NCBI GenBank assembly: GCA_020434085.1
Contig: JAGRBM010000473.1
Location: 1 to 6,042 of the forward strand
DNA from: Chrysiogenia bacterium
Lineage (GTDB): Bacteria; JAGRBM01
DNA: 6,042 nucleotides
Direction of reading: 5' to 3'
Shown in pieces: positions 1 through 5,163 of this stretch. The notes below the pieces were generated by a model. It was not told where the DNA came from. It did no database searches and was given only the letters and a program-made list of their open reading frames with translations. Each line of letters begins with the position of its first letter. Positions within the stretch are counted from its first letter, which is position 1. The translations under genes were made by a program, and so were the position numbers.

Positions 1-319
1 CCGGTCCGCGCAGCTCGAAAACCACGCTGCGACCGCTGGCCGTATCGCGGGAGATCTTCACCCAACCATCGGTGATGAGGAAGAAGCTATCGGGGTCGCA
101 ACCCTCGTGGAAGATACGCGCTCCCTTGGCGAACGAGGCCGGGCGCAGTTCCTCGGCAAGCTCGGCAAGCTTGTCCCGGGAAAGCCCGGAAAACAGCGGG
201 ACGGACATCAGATACGCCACCTTTGACGCATTCTGCGCACTCGCCGGATGCAGCAGAACATTCGTCACGCGTCGTGGCATTTCAAATCGATTGGCTGGCA
301 CCGCGCTCTCAAGATTCAT
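1..319 (-). CDS. Crp/Fnr-family transcriptional regulator, N-terminal part (3' end beyond window)
   Basis: The 106 visible residues contain the start of a cyclic-nucleotide-binding-type beta-barrel. It runs from VPLFSGLSRDKLAELAEEL (about residues 40-58), through FAKGARIFHEG and SFFLITDGWVKIS, to SVVFELRGP at the window edge. This is the effector domain of Crp/Fnr regulators; the C-terminal helix-turn-helix would lie left of base 1. There is one cysteine (C74) and no N-terminal cysteine cluster, so an oxygen-sensing Fe-S FNR is unlikely. A Crp-, DNR- or NnrR-like sensor is possible, but the ligand cannot be told. The ATG at 319 is chosen because AGGAG (328-332) sits 8 nt upstream. It leaves a leader of about 38 residues before the barrel, so the ATG at 208, also preceded by a purine-rich stretch, is a real alternative. 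The gene lies 66 bp behind the rrf2 gene on the same strand and is probably co-transcribed with it. Family assignment is firm; function is inferred. Confidence 0.85.
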   Translation of the reverse strand, partial: MNLESAVPANRFEMPRRVTNVLLHPASAQNASKVAYLMSVPLFSGLSRDKLAELAEELRPASFAKGARIFHEGCDPDSFFLITDGWVKISRDTASGRSVVFELRGP

Positions 320-346
320 CGCTCCAACTCCTCGCTCTCATCCATT

Positions 347-370
347 TCTCTCCCACTCATTTGGGAGAGA
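347..370 (-). other. Perfect 9-bp stem-loop between the rrf2 and crp/fnr genes
   Basis: Bases 347-355 (TCTCTCCCA) are exactly complementary to 362-370 (TGGGAGAGA), with a 6-nt loop. The element lies 16 nt past the rrf2 stop codon and 27 nt before the crp/fnr ATG. No U-run follows the stem on the - strand transcript (it continues AAAUGG), so it is not a standard intrinsic terminator. It could be an mRNA processing or stability element, a weak attenuator, or a DNA operator. The structure is seen directly; the role is inference. Confidence 0.55.
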
Positions 371-385
371 CCCCGCCCAATCTGC

Positions 386-862
386 TCACTCAACACCCAG
401 TGCCGCATTTGCCGCGGACCCGGAATTCTGCTGTTCCAGAGCAGCGCGCTTGCGCCGCTGTTCGGTTTCAAACTGGCCAACATCGGCCAGGGTCATCTTG
501 TCGAGATATTGCTGACATACCGCCCGCTCTTTCTTCCAGAACTCGTGAGCAGGGCAGGCGCGCTCGTCGCTGCATTCGGCAAGACCCATCATGCAGCGTT
601 GTTCGCACATCGGATCGTCGAGCAGCCGGCAAAGGTCGAAAACGGTTACCGACTCAGGCGGGTGGGCAAGCGTAACGCCGCCGCGAATGCCGCGCTGGGT
701 GGTCACCATCCCCTTGCGGGCCAGGGTGTTGATGATCTTGGCAAGATAGGCGCTGGGTATGCCGGTGGCTGCGGAGATATCCTTGACCAGCGTGGGCCCT
801 TCGCTGTTCTCAGCAAGGTAGCCCAAAGCAAGAATCGCATATCCAACGGTCTGACTAAGCAT
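386..862 (-). CDS. Rrf2-family transcriptional regulator with probable Fe-S cluster cysteines
   Basis: This 158-residue protein has the typical Rrf2 length and opening, MLSQTVGYAILALGYLA. A winged helix-turn-helix follows (VKDISAATGIPSAYLAKII, then the wing QRGIRGGVTLA at about 56-66). Cysteines lie at 78, 86, 90, 97, 103 and 116. C90-C97-C103 in the context CMMGLAEC and ACPAHEFW has the CX6CX5C spacing of the family's cluster-binding loop, so it probably holds a 2Fe-2S or 4Fe-4S cluster and senses iron, NO, O2 or redox state. Members include IscR, NsrR and RirA, but I cannot assign one. An in-frame TTG at 889 would add nine residues, but it falls at the predicted transcription start. The ATG at 862 has AAGGGG upstream and gives the standard N-terminus. 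The gene is divergent from the oxidase operon and has its own strong promoter with operator-like dyads. The C-terminal tail after about residue 130 is basic and unremarkable. Confidence 0.93.
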   Translation of the reverse strand: MLSQTVGYAILALGYLAENSEGPTLVKDISAATGIPSAYLAKIINTLARKGMVTTQRGIRGGVTLAHPPESVTVFDLCRLLDDPMCEQRCMMGLAECSDERACPAHEFWKKERAVCQQYLDKMTLADVGQFETEQRRKRAALEQQNSGSAANAALGVE

Positions 863-893
863 CGCGCTCGATCCCCTTCGCTCCGACAAGGCG

Positions 894-922
894 ATATTAT
901 GATCTTCGGGTCATCTTGTCAA
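894..922 (-). promoter_or_regulatory. Sigma-70-type promoter of the rrf2 gene
   Basis: Read on the - strand, a perfect -35 box TTGACA (922-917) is followed after 17 nt by TAATAT (899-894), four of six matches to the -10 consensus. CATAAT, offset by two bases, matches five of six with a 15-nt spacer. Transcription should start near 887, leaving a leader of about 25 nt to the ATG at 862. This argues against the TTG start at 889. An operator-like dyad fills the spacer. Confidence 0.72.
899..914. promoter_or_regulatory. Operator-like dyad I, inside the rrf2 promoter spacer
   Basis: ATGATC (899-904), four bases, GGTCAT (909-914): an inverted repeat with 6-bp arms and one mismatch. It overlaps the promoter from the -10 edge through the spacer, where a bound repressor would block RNA polymerase. 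The same geometry recurs at 931-946. Autoregulation by the Rrf2 protein is the simplest reading. The Crp/Fnr protein or another factor remains possible. Confidence 0.5.
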
Positions 923-930
923 TAAACCAT

Positions 931-946
931 ACGACCACCGGGTCGT
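931..946. promoter_or_regulatory. Operator-like dyad II, upstream of the rrf2 -35 box
   Basis: ACGACC (931-936), ACCG, GGTCGT (941-946): a perfect 6-bp inverted repeat. It lies 32 bp, about three helical turns, from dyad I. It shares the right-hand sequence CGGGTCrTCTTGT (907-919 and 939-951, 12 of 13 identical). At the second arm position the T:A pair of dyad I becomes C:G here, so symmetry is kept although the sequence differs. This is expected of a protein-binding palindrome. Confidence 0.5.
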
Positions 947-1083
947 CTTGTATCCTCCGGGACTTCTGACCGTCCAAAACCCTGCGTTATTTCAGGGTGT
1001 TAGCCGCACACACGTCCGGCATTCAAGCAGGGAAGAGCGGGCCGATGTCTATGATTCCCGGCGCCCCTACAAAGCCCTACTCA

Positions 1084-1105
1084 GTGCCGATCCCGGCGCG
1101 TTTTT
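1084..1105 (+). terminator. Terminator-like hairpin with T5 tract
   Basis: GTGCCG (1084-1089) pairs with CGGCGC (1094-1099) with one G-U pair and an ATCC tetraloop. G1100 and TTTTT (1101-1105) follow. The stem is short and the T tract modest, so efficiency would be low to moderate. No + strand gene ends here. It might end a short leader or small RNA started near 950-1080, or be chance. Confidence 0.3.
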
Positions 1106-1118
1106 GGCGGTTTCCATC

Positions 1119-1147
1119 TTGATGCCACAGCGCTGATGTGCCATACA
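1119..1147 (+). promoter_or_regulatory. Weak candidate promoter for the oxidase operon
   Basis: TTGATG (1119-1124), a 17-nt spacer and CATACA (1142-1147) give a poor to moderate sigma-70 match (four and three of six). It lies just past the terminator-like hairpin and upstream of the structured leader. It is the best + strand candidate I found before 1324, but chance matches of this quality are common and the true promoter may need an activator. Confidence 0.2.
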
Positions 1148-1154
1148 AAAGCCC

Positions 1155-1186
1155 GCGGTCGGAGCCGGGAGCGACGCCGAAACCGC
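1155..1186 (+). other. Leader stem-loop A ahead of the oxidase operon
   Basis: GCGGT (1155-1159) pairs with ACCGC (1182-1186). CGG (1160-1162) then pairs with CCG (1177-1179) across a two-base AA bulge, leaving a 14-nt loop. It is the first of three stem-loops between the weak candidate promoter and the first gene. I compared it loosely with the cobalamin riboswitch core and did not find the conserved box. Confidence 0.35.
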
Positions 1187-1229
1187 TTATGATCTCAGGA
1201 CATTGAGGGCAATCCGGGGTAGCAGAGGG

Positions 1230-1269
1230 GCAGGCCTCGCAGCTCGTCGATTTCGGCGAGCGTGCCTGC
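1230..1269 (+). other. Leader stem-loop B (strong two-part hairpin)
   Basis: GCAGGC (1230-1235) pairs with GCCTGC (1264-1269). After a 6/2 internal loop, GCTCGTCG (1242-1249) pairs with CGGCGAGC (1254-1261) with one G-U pair and an ATTT tetraloop. With 14 mostly G-C pairs this should be stable in RNA. No U tract follows, so it is not a terminator. It could be a leader regulatory element, a stability element, or a cruciform protein site. Confidence 0.45.
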
Positions 1270-1285
1270 AAGCTCCCATCTTGAA

Positions 1286-1309
1286 AACGATTCTGAAACG
1301 AGAGTCGTT
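1286..1309 (+). other. Leader stem-loop C next to the ribosome binding site
   Basis: AACGATTCT (1286-1294) pairs with AGAGTCGTT (1301-1309) over nine pairs with one G-U, around a 6-nt GAAACG loop. It ends five bases before the AGGGA ribosome binding site (1314-1318) of the 1324 gene. It could modulate translation initiation or operon mRNA decay. Confidence 0.4.
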
Positions 1310-1323
1310 GGGCAGGGACGGGT

Positions 1324-1683
1324 ATGTTCCAACAGTTTACCGAGATGCTCCTTGCCGGAGCCAGACCCATCATGGAGCAGCAGGCCATCCTGGCCGGCTG
1401 GACCTATTACGTCATTGCGTTCTGGTTCCTTGCCGTTCAACTGGGAATCTTCGCGTTTCTCGTTGTTTCTCACAAAAAAGATCTCGATCGCGCCGGACGC
1501 GTCAGCCTCGCCACTTTCAAGAAGGCGGCCTGGGTGATGGTACCGGCACTGATGATTGCGGGGTTCGACCTTTTTGTGGTTGTTCCCGCCAACCTGACCG
1601 CCGGACAGAAGACTGCCCAGGTGCAGCCGGCCGGCGGTGAGGGTGAAGTTGCGCTGAGCCTGCTCGAACAAGAGCAGGAATAA
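1324..1683 (+). CDS. Unrecognised two-helix membrane protein, first gene of the oxidase operon
   Basis: I do not recognise the family of this 119-residue protein. Two hydrophobic helices are clear, at about 24-48 (AGWTYYVIAFWFLAVQLGIF) and 67-89 (AAWVMVPALMIAGFDLFVVV). A short basic/acidic loop (HKKDLDRAGR) joins them, and by the positive-inside rule it probably faces the cytoplasm. A short glycine- and glutamate-rich tail ends the protein. There are no cysteines and a single histidine, so it is not an obvious metal or haem carrier. The ATG at 1324 follows AGGGA (1314-1318) at a normal distance; M8 and M17 are weaker alternatives. It sits 60 bp ahead of coxB on the same strand, so an accessory subunit or assembly factor of the oxidase is plausible. 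That role rests on position alone. The long reverse-strand frames here are shadows. Confidence 0.78.
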   Translation: MFQQFTEMLLAGARPIMEQQAILAGWTYYVIAFWFLAVQLGIFAFLVVSHKKDLDRAGRVSLATFKKAAWVMVPALMIAGFDLFVVVPANLTAGQKTAQVQPAGGEGEVALSLLEQEQE

Positions 1684-1693
1684 GAATTTGAAA

Positions 1694-1730
1694 CCCGGTC
1701 GCCCCCAACCGCACAAGGGGCGCAACCGGG
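1694..1730 (+). other. Intercistronic stem-loop directly before the coxB ribosome binding site
   Basis: CCCGGT (1694-1699) pairs exactly with ACCGGG (1725-1730). GC (1701-1702) pairs with GC (1722-1723), and CCC(C) at 1703-1706 with GGGG (1717-1720), around an A-rich loop. No T tract follows. Instead the coxB Shine-Dalgarno GAGAGG (1732-1737) begins one base later. It may set mRNA processing or stability, so that the small first gene and coxB are expressed at different levels, or it may tune coxB translation. Confidence 0.5.
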
Positions 1731-1743
1731 AGAGAGGCTAGGG

Positions 1744-2745
1744 ATGGACGAAAGCATTTACGGGTACGGGATGCCGCCCAATGGATCGGTGCATGGTGTT
1801 GCTGTCGATCAGCTCATCAACATTCTGCACTACTTCATGGCGGCGCTCTTCATCGGCTGGGGAATTTTCTTCATCTACTGCATCGTGCGCGGCGCCAAGG
1901 CAGAGAAGGCCACGTATGAACCGCTCAAGGGTACTTTTTCGAAGTATCTGGAGATCGCGGTGGCCCTGTTTGAGGCGATGCTGCTCCTGGGACTGGCAAT
2001 GCCGGTCTGGGCGAAGCTCAAGAACGAGTTTCCCAAGGAAAGCGAAGCCGTCAACGTCCGTGTGATCGCCCAGCAGTTCAGTTGGACCTACCACTACCCG
2101 GGCGCCGACGGAAAATGGGGACGCACGGACGTGACCCTGATGGACGGCGTCAACTCGCTGGGTATTGATTACAATGATCCCAATGCCGCCGACGACATCG
2201 TCACGGGCACAATGATCATCCCACGCAACAAACCGGTAATCGCCCGCATCTTTGCTAAGGATGTGATCCACAGCTTCGGCGTTCCGGTCCTTCGTCTCAA
2301 GCAGGACGCCATTCCCGGCATGGAGTTCCCGATTCACTTCGAAGCAACCCGCGAGGGCATCTTCGAAGTGGTCTGCTCGCAGCTCTGCGGCGTAGGTCAC
2401 TTCGGCATGGGCTCGAAGGTCGATGTGCGCAGCCCCGGCGGCTATGCGAGCTGGCTGGTCACCAACCAGGCCGAGGCCGCCGAATTCGGTTCCGAGGACG
2501 TCGAATACGCCGAGGACCAGGCCAGCGCCCACAAGGCACTGAGCAAGGCGCAGCTTGCGCTTCGCAGCGCCAAGACCTTCATGAAGGATCTCGAAACCTT
2601 CACGAAGGAACCCGATCAGATCAAAGAAGGCCGCACCGCGCTGGCACGTGCCGAGAAGGCCGTGAACGCCGCAGCGCAGGCCTATGCTTCGAAATACAGC
2701 GCGCAGCAGTCCGAGACCGCGCCCGAAGCGACGGAGGAGCACTAA
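1744..2745 (+). CDS. coxB: Cytochrome c oxidase subunit II (CuA), with C-terminal extension
   Basis: This 333-residue protein accepts electrons from cytochrome c at a binuclear CuA centre on the outer face of the membrane. Two transmembrane helices (about 26-48 and 69-90) precede a cupredoxin domain with the aromatic patch QQFSWTYHYPG (110-120). CuA ligands are H176, C211, C215, H219 and M222 in CSQLCGVGHFGM (CX3CX3HX2M). Q213 stands where the conserved Glu normally gives its backbone carbonyl to CuA and its carboxylate to the Mg site. In helix 2, E70 matches the usual LEIxWT glutamate, but the following WTxxP is replaced and E77 takes the proline position. After about residue 242 comes a 90-residue alanine- and charge-rich, probably helical tail not usual for the family. 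No CxxCH is present, so it is not a caa3-type fusion. The start follows GAGAGG (1732-1737), and the stop lies 3 bp before coxA. Confidence 0.95.
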   Translation: MDESIYGYGMPPNGSVHGVAVDQLINILHYFMAALFIGWGIFFIYCIVRGAKAEKATYEPLKGTFSKYLEIAVALFEAMLLLGLAMPVWAKLKNEFPKESEAVNVRVIAQQFSWTYHYPGADGKWGRTDVTLMDGVNSLGIDYNDPNAADDIVTGTMIIPRNKPVIARIFAKDVIHSFGVPVLRLKQDAIPGMEFPIHFEATREGIFEVVCSQLCGVGHFGMGSKVDVRSPGGYASWLVTNQAEAAEFGSEDVEYAEDQASAHKALSKAQLALRSAKTFMKDLETFTKEPDQIKEGRTALARAEKAVNAAAQAYASKYSAQQSETAPEATEEH

Positions 2746-2748
2746 GCC

Positions 2749-4500
2749 ATGAGCGAAGAGCATGGACATCACCACGAACTGAGCTTCGTGCAGAAATACA
2801 TCTTCTCGGTCGATCACAAGGTCATCGGTATCCAGTACACCGTGGCATCGCTGATCTTCCTGTTCCTGGGCTTCAGCATGATGATGCTGATGCGTTTCCA
2901 GCTTGCCTATCCGGGTGAGGCGATCCCCATTCTGGGATCGATCCTGCCCGAGCCCTTCGTCAAGAACGGCGTGATGACCGCGGCGTTCTACAACCAGCTT
3001 GGCGCCATGCACGGCACCATCATGGTGTTCATGGGCGTTGTTCCCCTGGCCGTCGGTGGTTTCGGCAACTTCGTGCTGCCGCTGCAGATCGGCGCGCCTG
3101 ACATGGCGTTCCCCCGCATGAACATGGCGAGTTTCTGGGTTTTCTTCCCCAGCGCGCTGTTCATGATGCTCGGGTTCTTCATGCCCGGCGGCGCCGCCCA
3201 GTCGGGCTGGACCGCTTATCCGCCGCTCTCGAACCTTGCGCCGCACGAGTGGCACTTCTGGAACGGCCAGAACATCTGGCTCATCGGCATGGTGGGTCTG
3301 ATCACGTCCTCACTGCTGGGTTCGATCAACTTCATCGTCACCACCGTGCAGCTTCGCGTGAAGGGCCTGTCCTACATGCGCATGCCCTTCTTCGTGTGGG
3401 CCCAGCTCATCACCTCGTTCCTGCTGCTACTGGCCTTTCCGCCGCTGGAGGCAGCCGGCATTCTGCAGCTCATGGACCGCGTGGCGGGCACGAGCTTCTT
3501 CATGCCCACAGGGCTTGTGGTGAACGCGCAGCTCGCAACCGCCTGGGCGGGCGAGGGCAGCCCGCTGCTCTGGCAGCACCTCTTCTGGTTCCTTGCCCAC
3601 CCGGAGGTCTACGTTCTGATCCTCCCGGCCATGGGCATCATCGCCGAGATCGTTGCCAACAATACGCGCAAGCCGCTCTGGGGCTTCCGCTCCATGGTTT
3701 ACTCCGGCGCATTCCTTGGCTTCATGTCCTTCCTCGTCTGGGCCCATCACATGTATCAAACGGGCATGGGCACGACGATGAGCGCGTTCTTCCAGATGAC
3801 GACCATGATCATCTCGATCCCCTCGGTCGTCATTCTGACCTGCCTGCTCATCAGCCTGTGGGGCTCGAAGATCCGCTTCAACACGCCGATGCTCTTCGCG
3901 CTGGCCTGGATGCCGATGTTCGCCATTGGCGGTCTGACCGGACTGCCGCTGGGTCTCGCTCTCTCGGACATCTACCTGCATGACACCTACTACGTGATCG
4001 GCCACTTCCACTATGTGGTGGCGCCGGGCACGATCTTCGCGCTCTTCGCGGGTGTCTACTACTGGTATCCGAAGGCCACCGGTCGCATGATGAACGAGAA
4101 GCTCGGCAAGCTTCACTTCATTGGTTCCTTCATTGGCATGAACATGGTTTTCATGCCCATGTTCATCCAGGGCCTGGCCGGCGTTGCGCGCCGCATGTAT
4201 GACCAGACCTTCTACGCACACGGCCGCGCCGTCCAGGACCTCACGGTCTTCCAGTCTTGGGGCGCGTGGTTCCTGGGTGCGGTGCAGATCTTCTTCATCA
4301 TCAACTTCTTCATGAGTGTGAAGAACGGCGAGAAGGCTTCCGAGAACCCCTGGGATGCCACCACGCTTGAGTGGGCCGCTCCTTCTCCGCCGCCGCACGG
4401 CAACTTCGTGGAGGTCCCGGTGGTCTACCGCGACCCCTACGAATACAGCGTGCCGGGTGCGAGCACTGACTTCTCACCCCAGTTCAACGAAAACGCCTGA
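2749..4500 (+). CDS. coxA: Cytochrome c oxidase subunit I, A-family haem-copper oxidase lacking the K-pathway lysine
   Basis: This is the catalytic subunit: it reduces O2 to water at haem a3-CuB and couples this to proton pumping. Twelve transmembrane helices fit its 583 residues. Haem a ligands are H88 (AMHGT) and H421. H419 binds haem a3. CuB ligands are H284, H333 and H334, with Y288 as the cross-linking tyrosine in HPEVY. D-pathway residues N107, D118 (IGAPDMAF), N125 and E286 are kept, as are H411, D412 and the R481-R482 pair. Residues 284-482 happen to follow Rhodobacter sphaeroides numbering. Helix VIII reads SIPSVVILTC, putting I362 and S359 where A-type enzymes have Lys and Thr, and A299-E300 replace Ser-His in helix VI. 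The N-terminus is histidine-rich (MSEEHGHHHE). GGAGG (2733-2737) inside the coxB end supports this start. Identity is certain; the pathway consequence is inference. Confidence 0.98.
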   Translation: MSEEHGHHHELSFVQKYIFSVDHKVIGIQYTVASLIFLFLGFSMMMLMRFQLAYPGEAIPILGSILPEPFVKNGVMTAAFYNQLGAMHGTIMVFMGVVPLAVGGFGNFVLPLQIGAPDMAFPRMNMASFWVFFPSALFMMLGFFMPGGAAQSGWTAYPPLSNLAPHEWHFWNGQNIWLIGMVGLITSSLLGSINFIVTTVQLRVKGLSYMRMPFFVWAQLITSFLLLLAFPPLEAAGILQLMDRVAGTSFFMPTGLVVNAQLATAWAGEGSPLLWQHLFWFLAHPEVYVLILPAMGIIAEIVANNTRKPLWGFRSMVYSGAFLGFMSFLVWAHHMYQTGMGTTMSAFFQMTTMIISIPSVVILTCLLISLWGSKIRFNTPMLFALAWMPMFAIGGLTGLPLGLALSDIYLHDTYYVIGHFHYVVAPGTIFALFAGVYYWYPKATGRMMNEKLGKLHFIGSFIGMNMVFMPMFIQGLAGVARRMYDQTFYAHGRAVQDLTVFQSWGAWFLGAVQIFFIINFFMSVKNGEKASENPWDATTLEWAAPSPPPHGNFVEVPVVYRDPYEYSVPGASTDFSPQFNENA

Positions 4501-4524
4501 ACCGGGAAAGAAAAGGATTAAGCA

Positions 4525-5148
4525 ATGTCGGAAGAAATTCCCTACACAGTAGAAACCCGTCCCGATACCGGCCTCTACAACGGCAAGTTCGGTATCTGGA
4601 TGTTCCTGGCCTCCGAAGTGATGCTCTTCGGCGCGCTCTTCTCGGCCTACGTGCTGCTTCGCACGGGCGCGCAGGTCTGGCCGCCGGTCATTCCGGGGCA
4701 CCCCTACATGCGCGGCATGGAGATCCTCAATGTTCCGCTTGCCACGCTCAATACCGCAGTACTGATTACCTCAAGTATCACCGTAGTAATGGCCTGGGCG
4801 AGCCTCAAGATGGGCAACTTCGCCAAGGGCAAGATGTACATCTGGGCGACCATCGCCTGCTCGCTGGGCTTCATGGTGATCAAGACGATCGAATACTCGG
4901 CCAAGTTCGAACACGGCTGGTATCCCTCGACCAACAACTTCTTCGGCATCTACTTCACGATGACGGGCCTTCACGGCCTTCACGTGATCGGCGGCCTGAT
5001 CGTGTGGCTCTATCTGGCCACCGCAGGTTCGAAGATGTGGGAGACCGAGCCCGAGCGCTACACCAACCGGATCGAAGTGACCGGCCTCTACTGGCACTTC
5101 GTCGACCTGGTCTGGATTTTCCTGTTCCCCAGCCTTTATCTTCTCTAG
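4525..5148 (+). CDS. coxC: Cytochrome c oxidase subunit III, five-helix form
   Basis: This 207-residue integral membrane protein belongs to the haem-copper oxidase subunit III family, which stabilises subunit I and supports proton uptake into its D pathway. Helices lie at about 22-46, 71-93, 104-124, 139-166 and 187-206. This is the shorter form lacking the first two helices of mitochondrial-type subunit III. Hallmarks are [18 protein letters not shown], in which E31 matches the DCCD-reactive family glutamate, then [12 protein letters not shown] and the C-terminal [25 protein letters not shown] (4511-4517) lies 7 nt before the ATG, and the gene follows coxA after 24 bp. The stop codon TAG (5146-5148) overlaps the AGGAAGGGA ribosome binding site of the next gene, which suggests coupled translation. 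It could be mistaken for the quinol-oxidase CyoC, but the CuA-type subunit II next door argues for cytochrome c oxidase. Confidence 0.96.
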   Translation: MSEEIPYTVETRPDTGLYNGKFGIWMFLASEVMLFGALFSAYVLLRTGAQVWPPVIPGHPYMRGMEILNVPLATLNTAVLITSSITVVMAWASLKMGNFAKGKMYIWATIACSLGFMVIKTIEYSAKFEHGWYPSTNNFFGIYFTMTGLHGLHVIGGLIVWLYLATAGSKMWETEPERYTNRIEVTGLYWHFVDLVWIFLFPSLYLL

Positions 5149-5163
5149 GAAGGGATTTGAGTT

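Larger units (their letters stand above)
863..1323. other. Divergent control region between rrf2 and the oxidase operon, no convincing gene
   Basis: No open frame in these 461 bases looks like a protein. The 62-codon + strand frame at 948-1136 has no convincing ribosome binding site and no recognisable content. The left part holds the rrf2 promoter and two related dyads (894-946). The middle has a small hairpin (ACCCTG 979-984 with CAGGGT 993-998) and a terminator-like hairpin (1084-1105). The right part, 1155-1309, carries consecutive stem-loops that would lie in the 5' leader of the oxidase-operon transcript. I find no strong sigma-70 promoter on the + strand. The best candidate, at 1119-1147, is weak. 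Confidence 0.7.

Noticed and set aside
490-502. Exact copy of the operator right half (13 bases) inside the rrf2 coding region
   Set aside because: The left half of the dyad is absent, the stretch encodes ordinary rrf2 residues (DKMTL), and one 13-base match in a 6-kb window is not rare enough.
863-889. Upstream TTG start for rrf2, adding nine residues
   Set aside because: It falls at the predicted transcription start, and the family N-terminus begins at the ATG at 862.
248-925. Open frame of 225 codons on the + strand across the two regulator genes
   Set aside because: It overlaps the well-supported rrf2 and crp/fnr genes on the opposite strand and has no family-like content.
948-1136. Possible 62-codon + strand gene in the intergenic region
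   Set aside because: No convincing ribosome binding site, no hydrophobic or motif pattern, and it runs through the terminator-like hairpin.
1155-1210. Resemblance to a cobalamin riboswitch core
   Set aside because: Some GC-rich strings look similar, but the conserved B12 box and the required helices are not present.
1203-1216. Possible FNR-type site TTGAG-N4-ATCCG before the oxidase operon
   Set aside because: Only seven of ten defined positions match TTGAT-N4-ATCAA, the right half is poor, and no good promoter lies at the right distance.
1738-3255. Long open frame of 505 codons on the - strand opposite coxB and coxA
   Set aside because: It is antisense to two certain genes, rich in His, Arg and Glu as expected from the reverse complement of GC-rich coding DNA, and has no recognisable domain.
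3427-4398. Open frame of 323 codons on the - strand opposite coxA
   Set aside because: Same shadow effect; low-complexity charged sequence with no domain or ribosome binding site that stands out.
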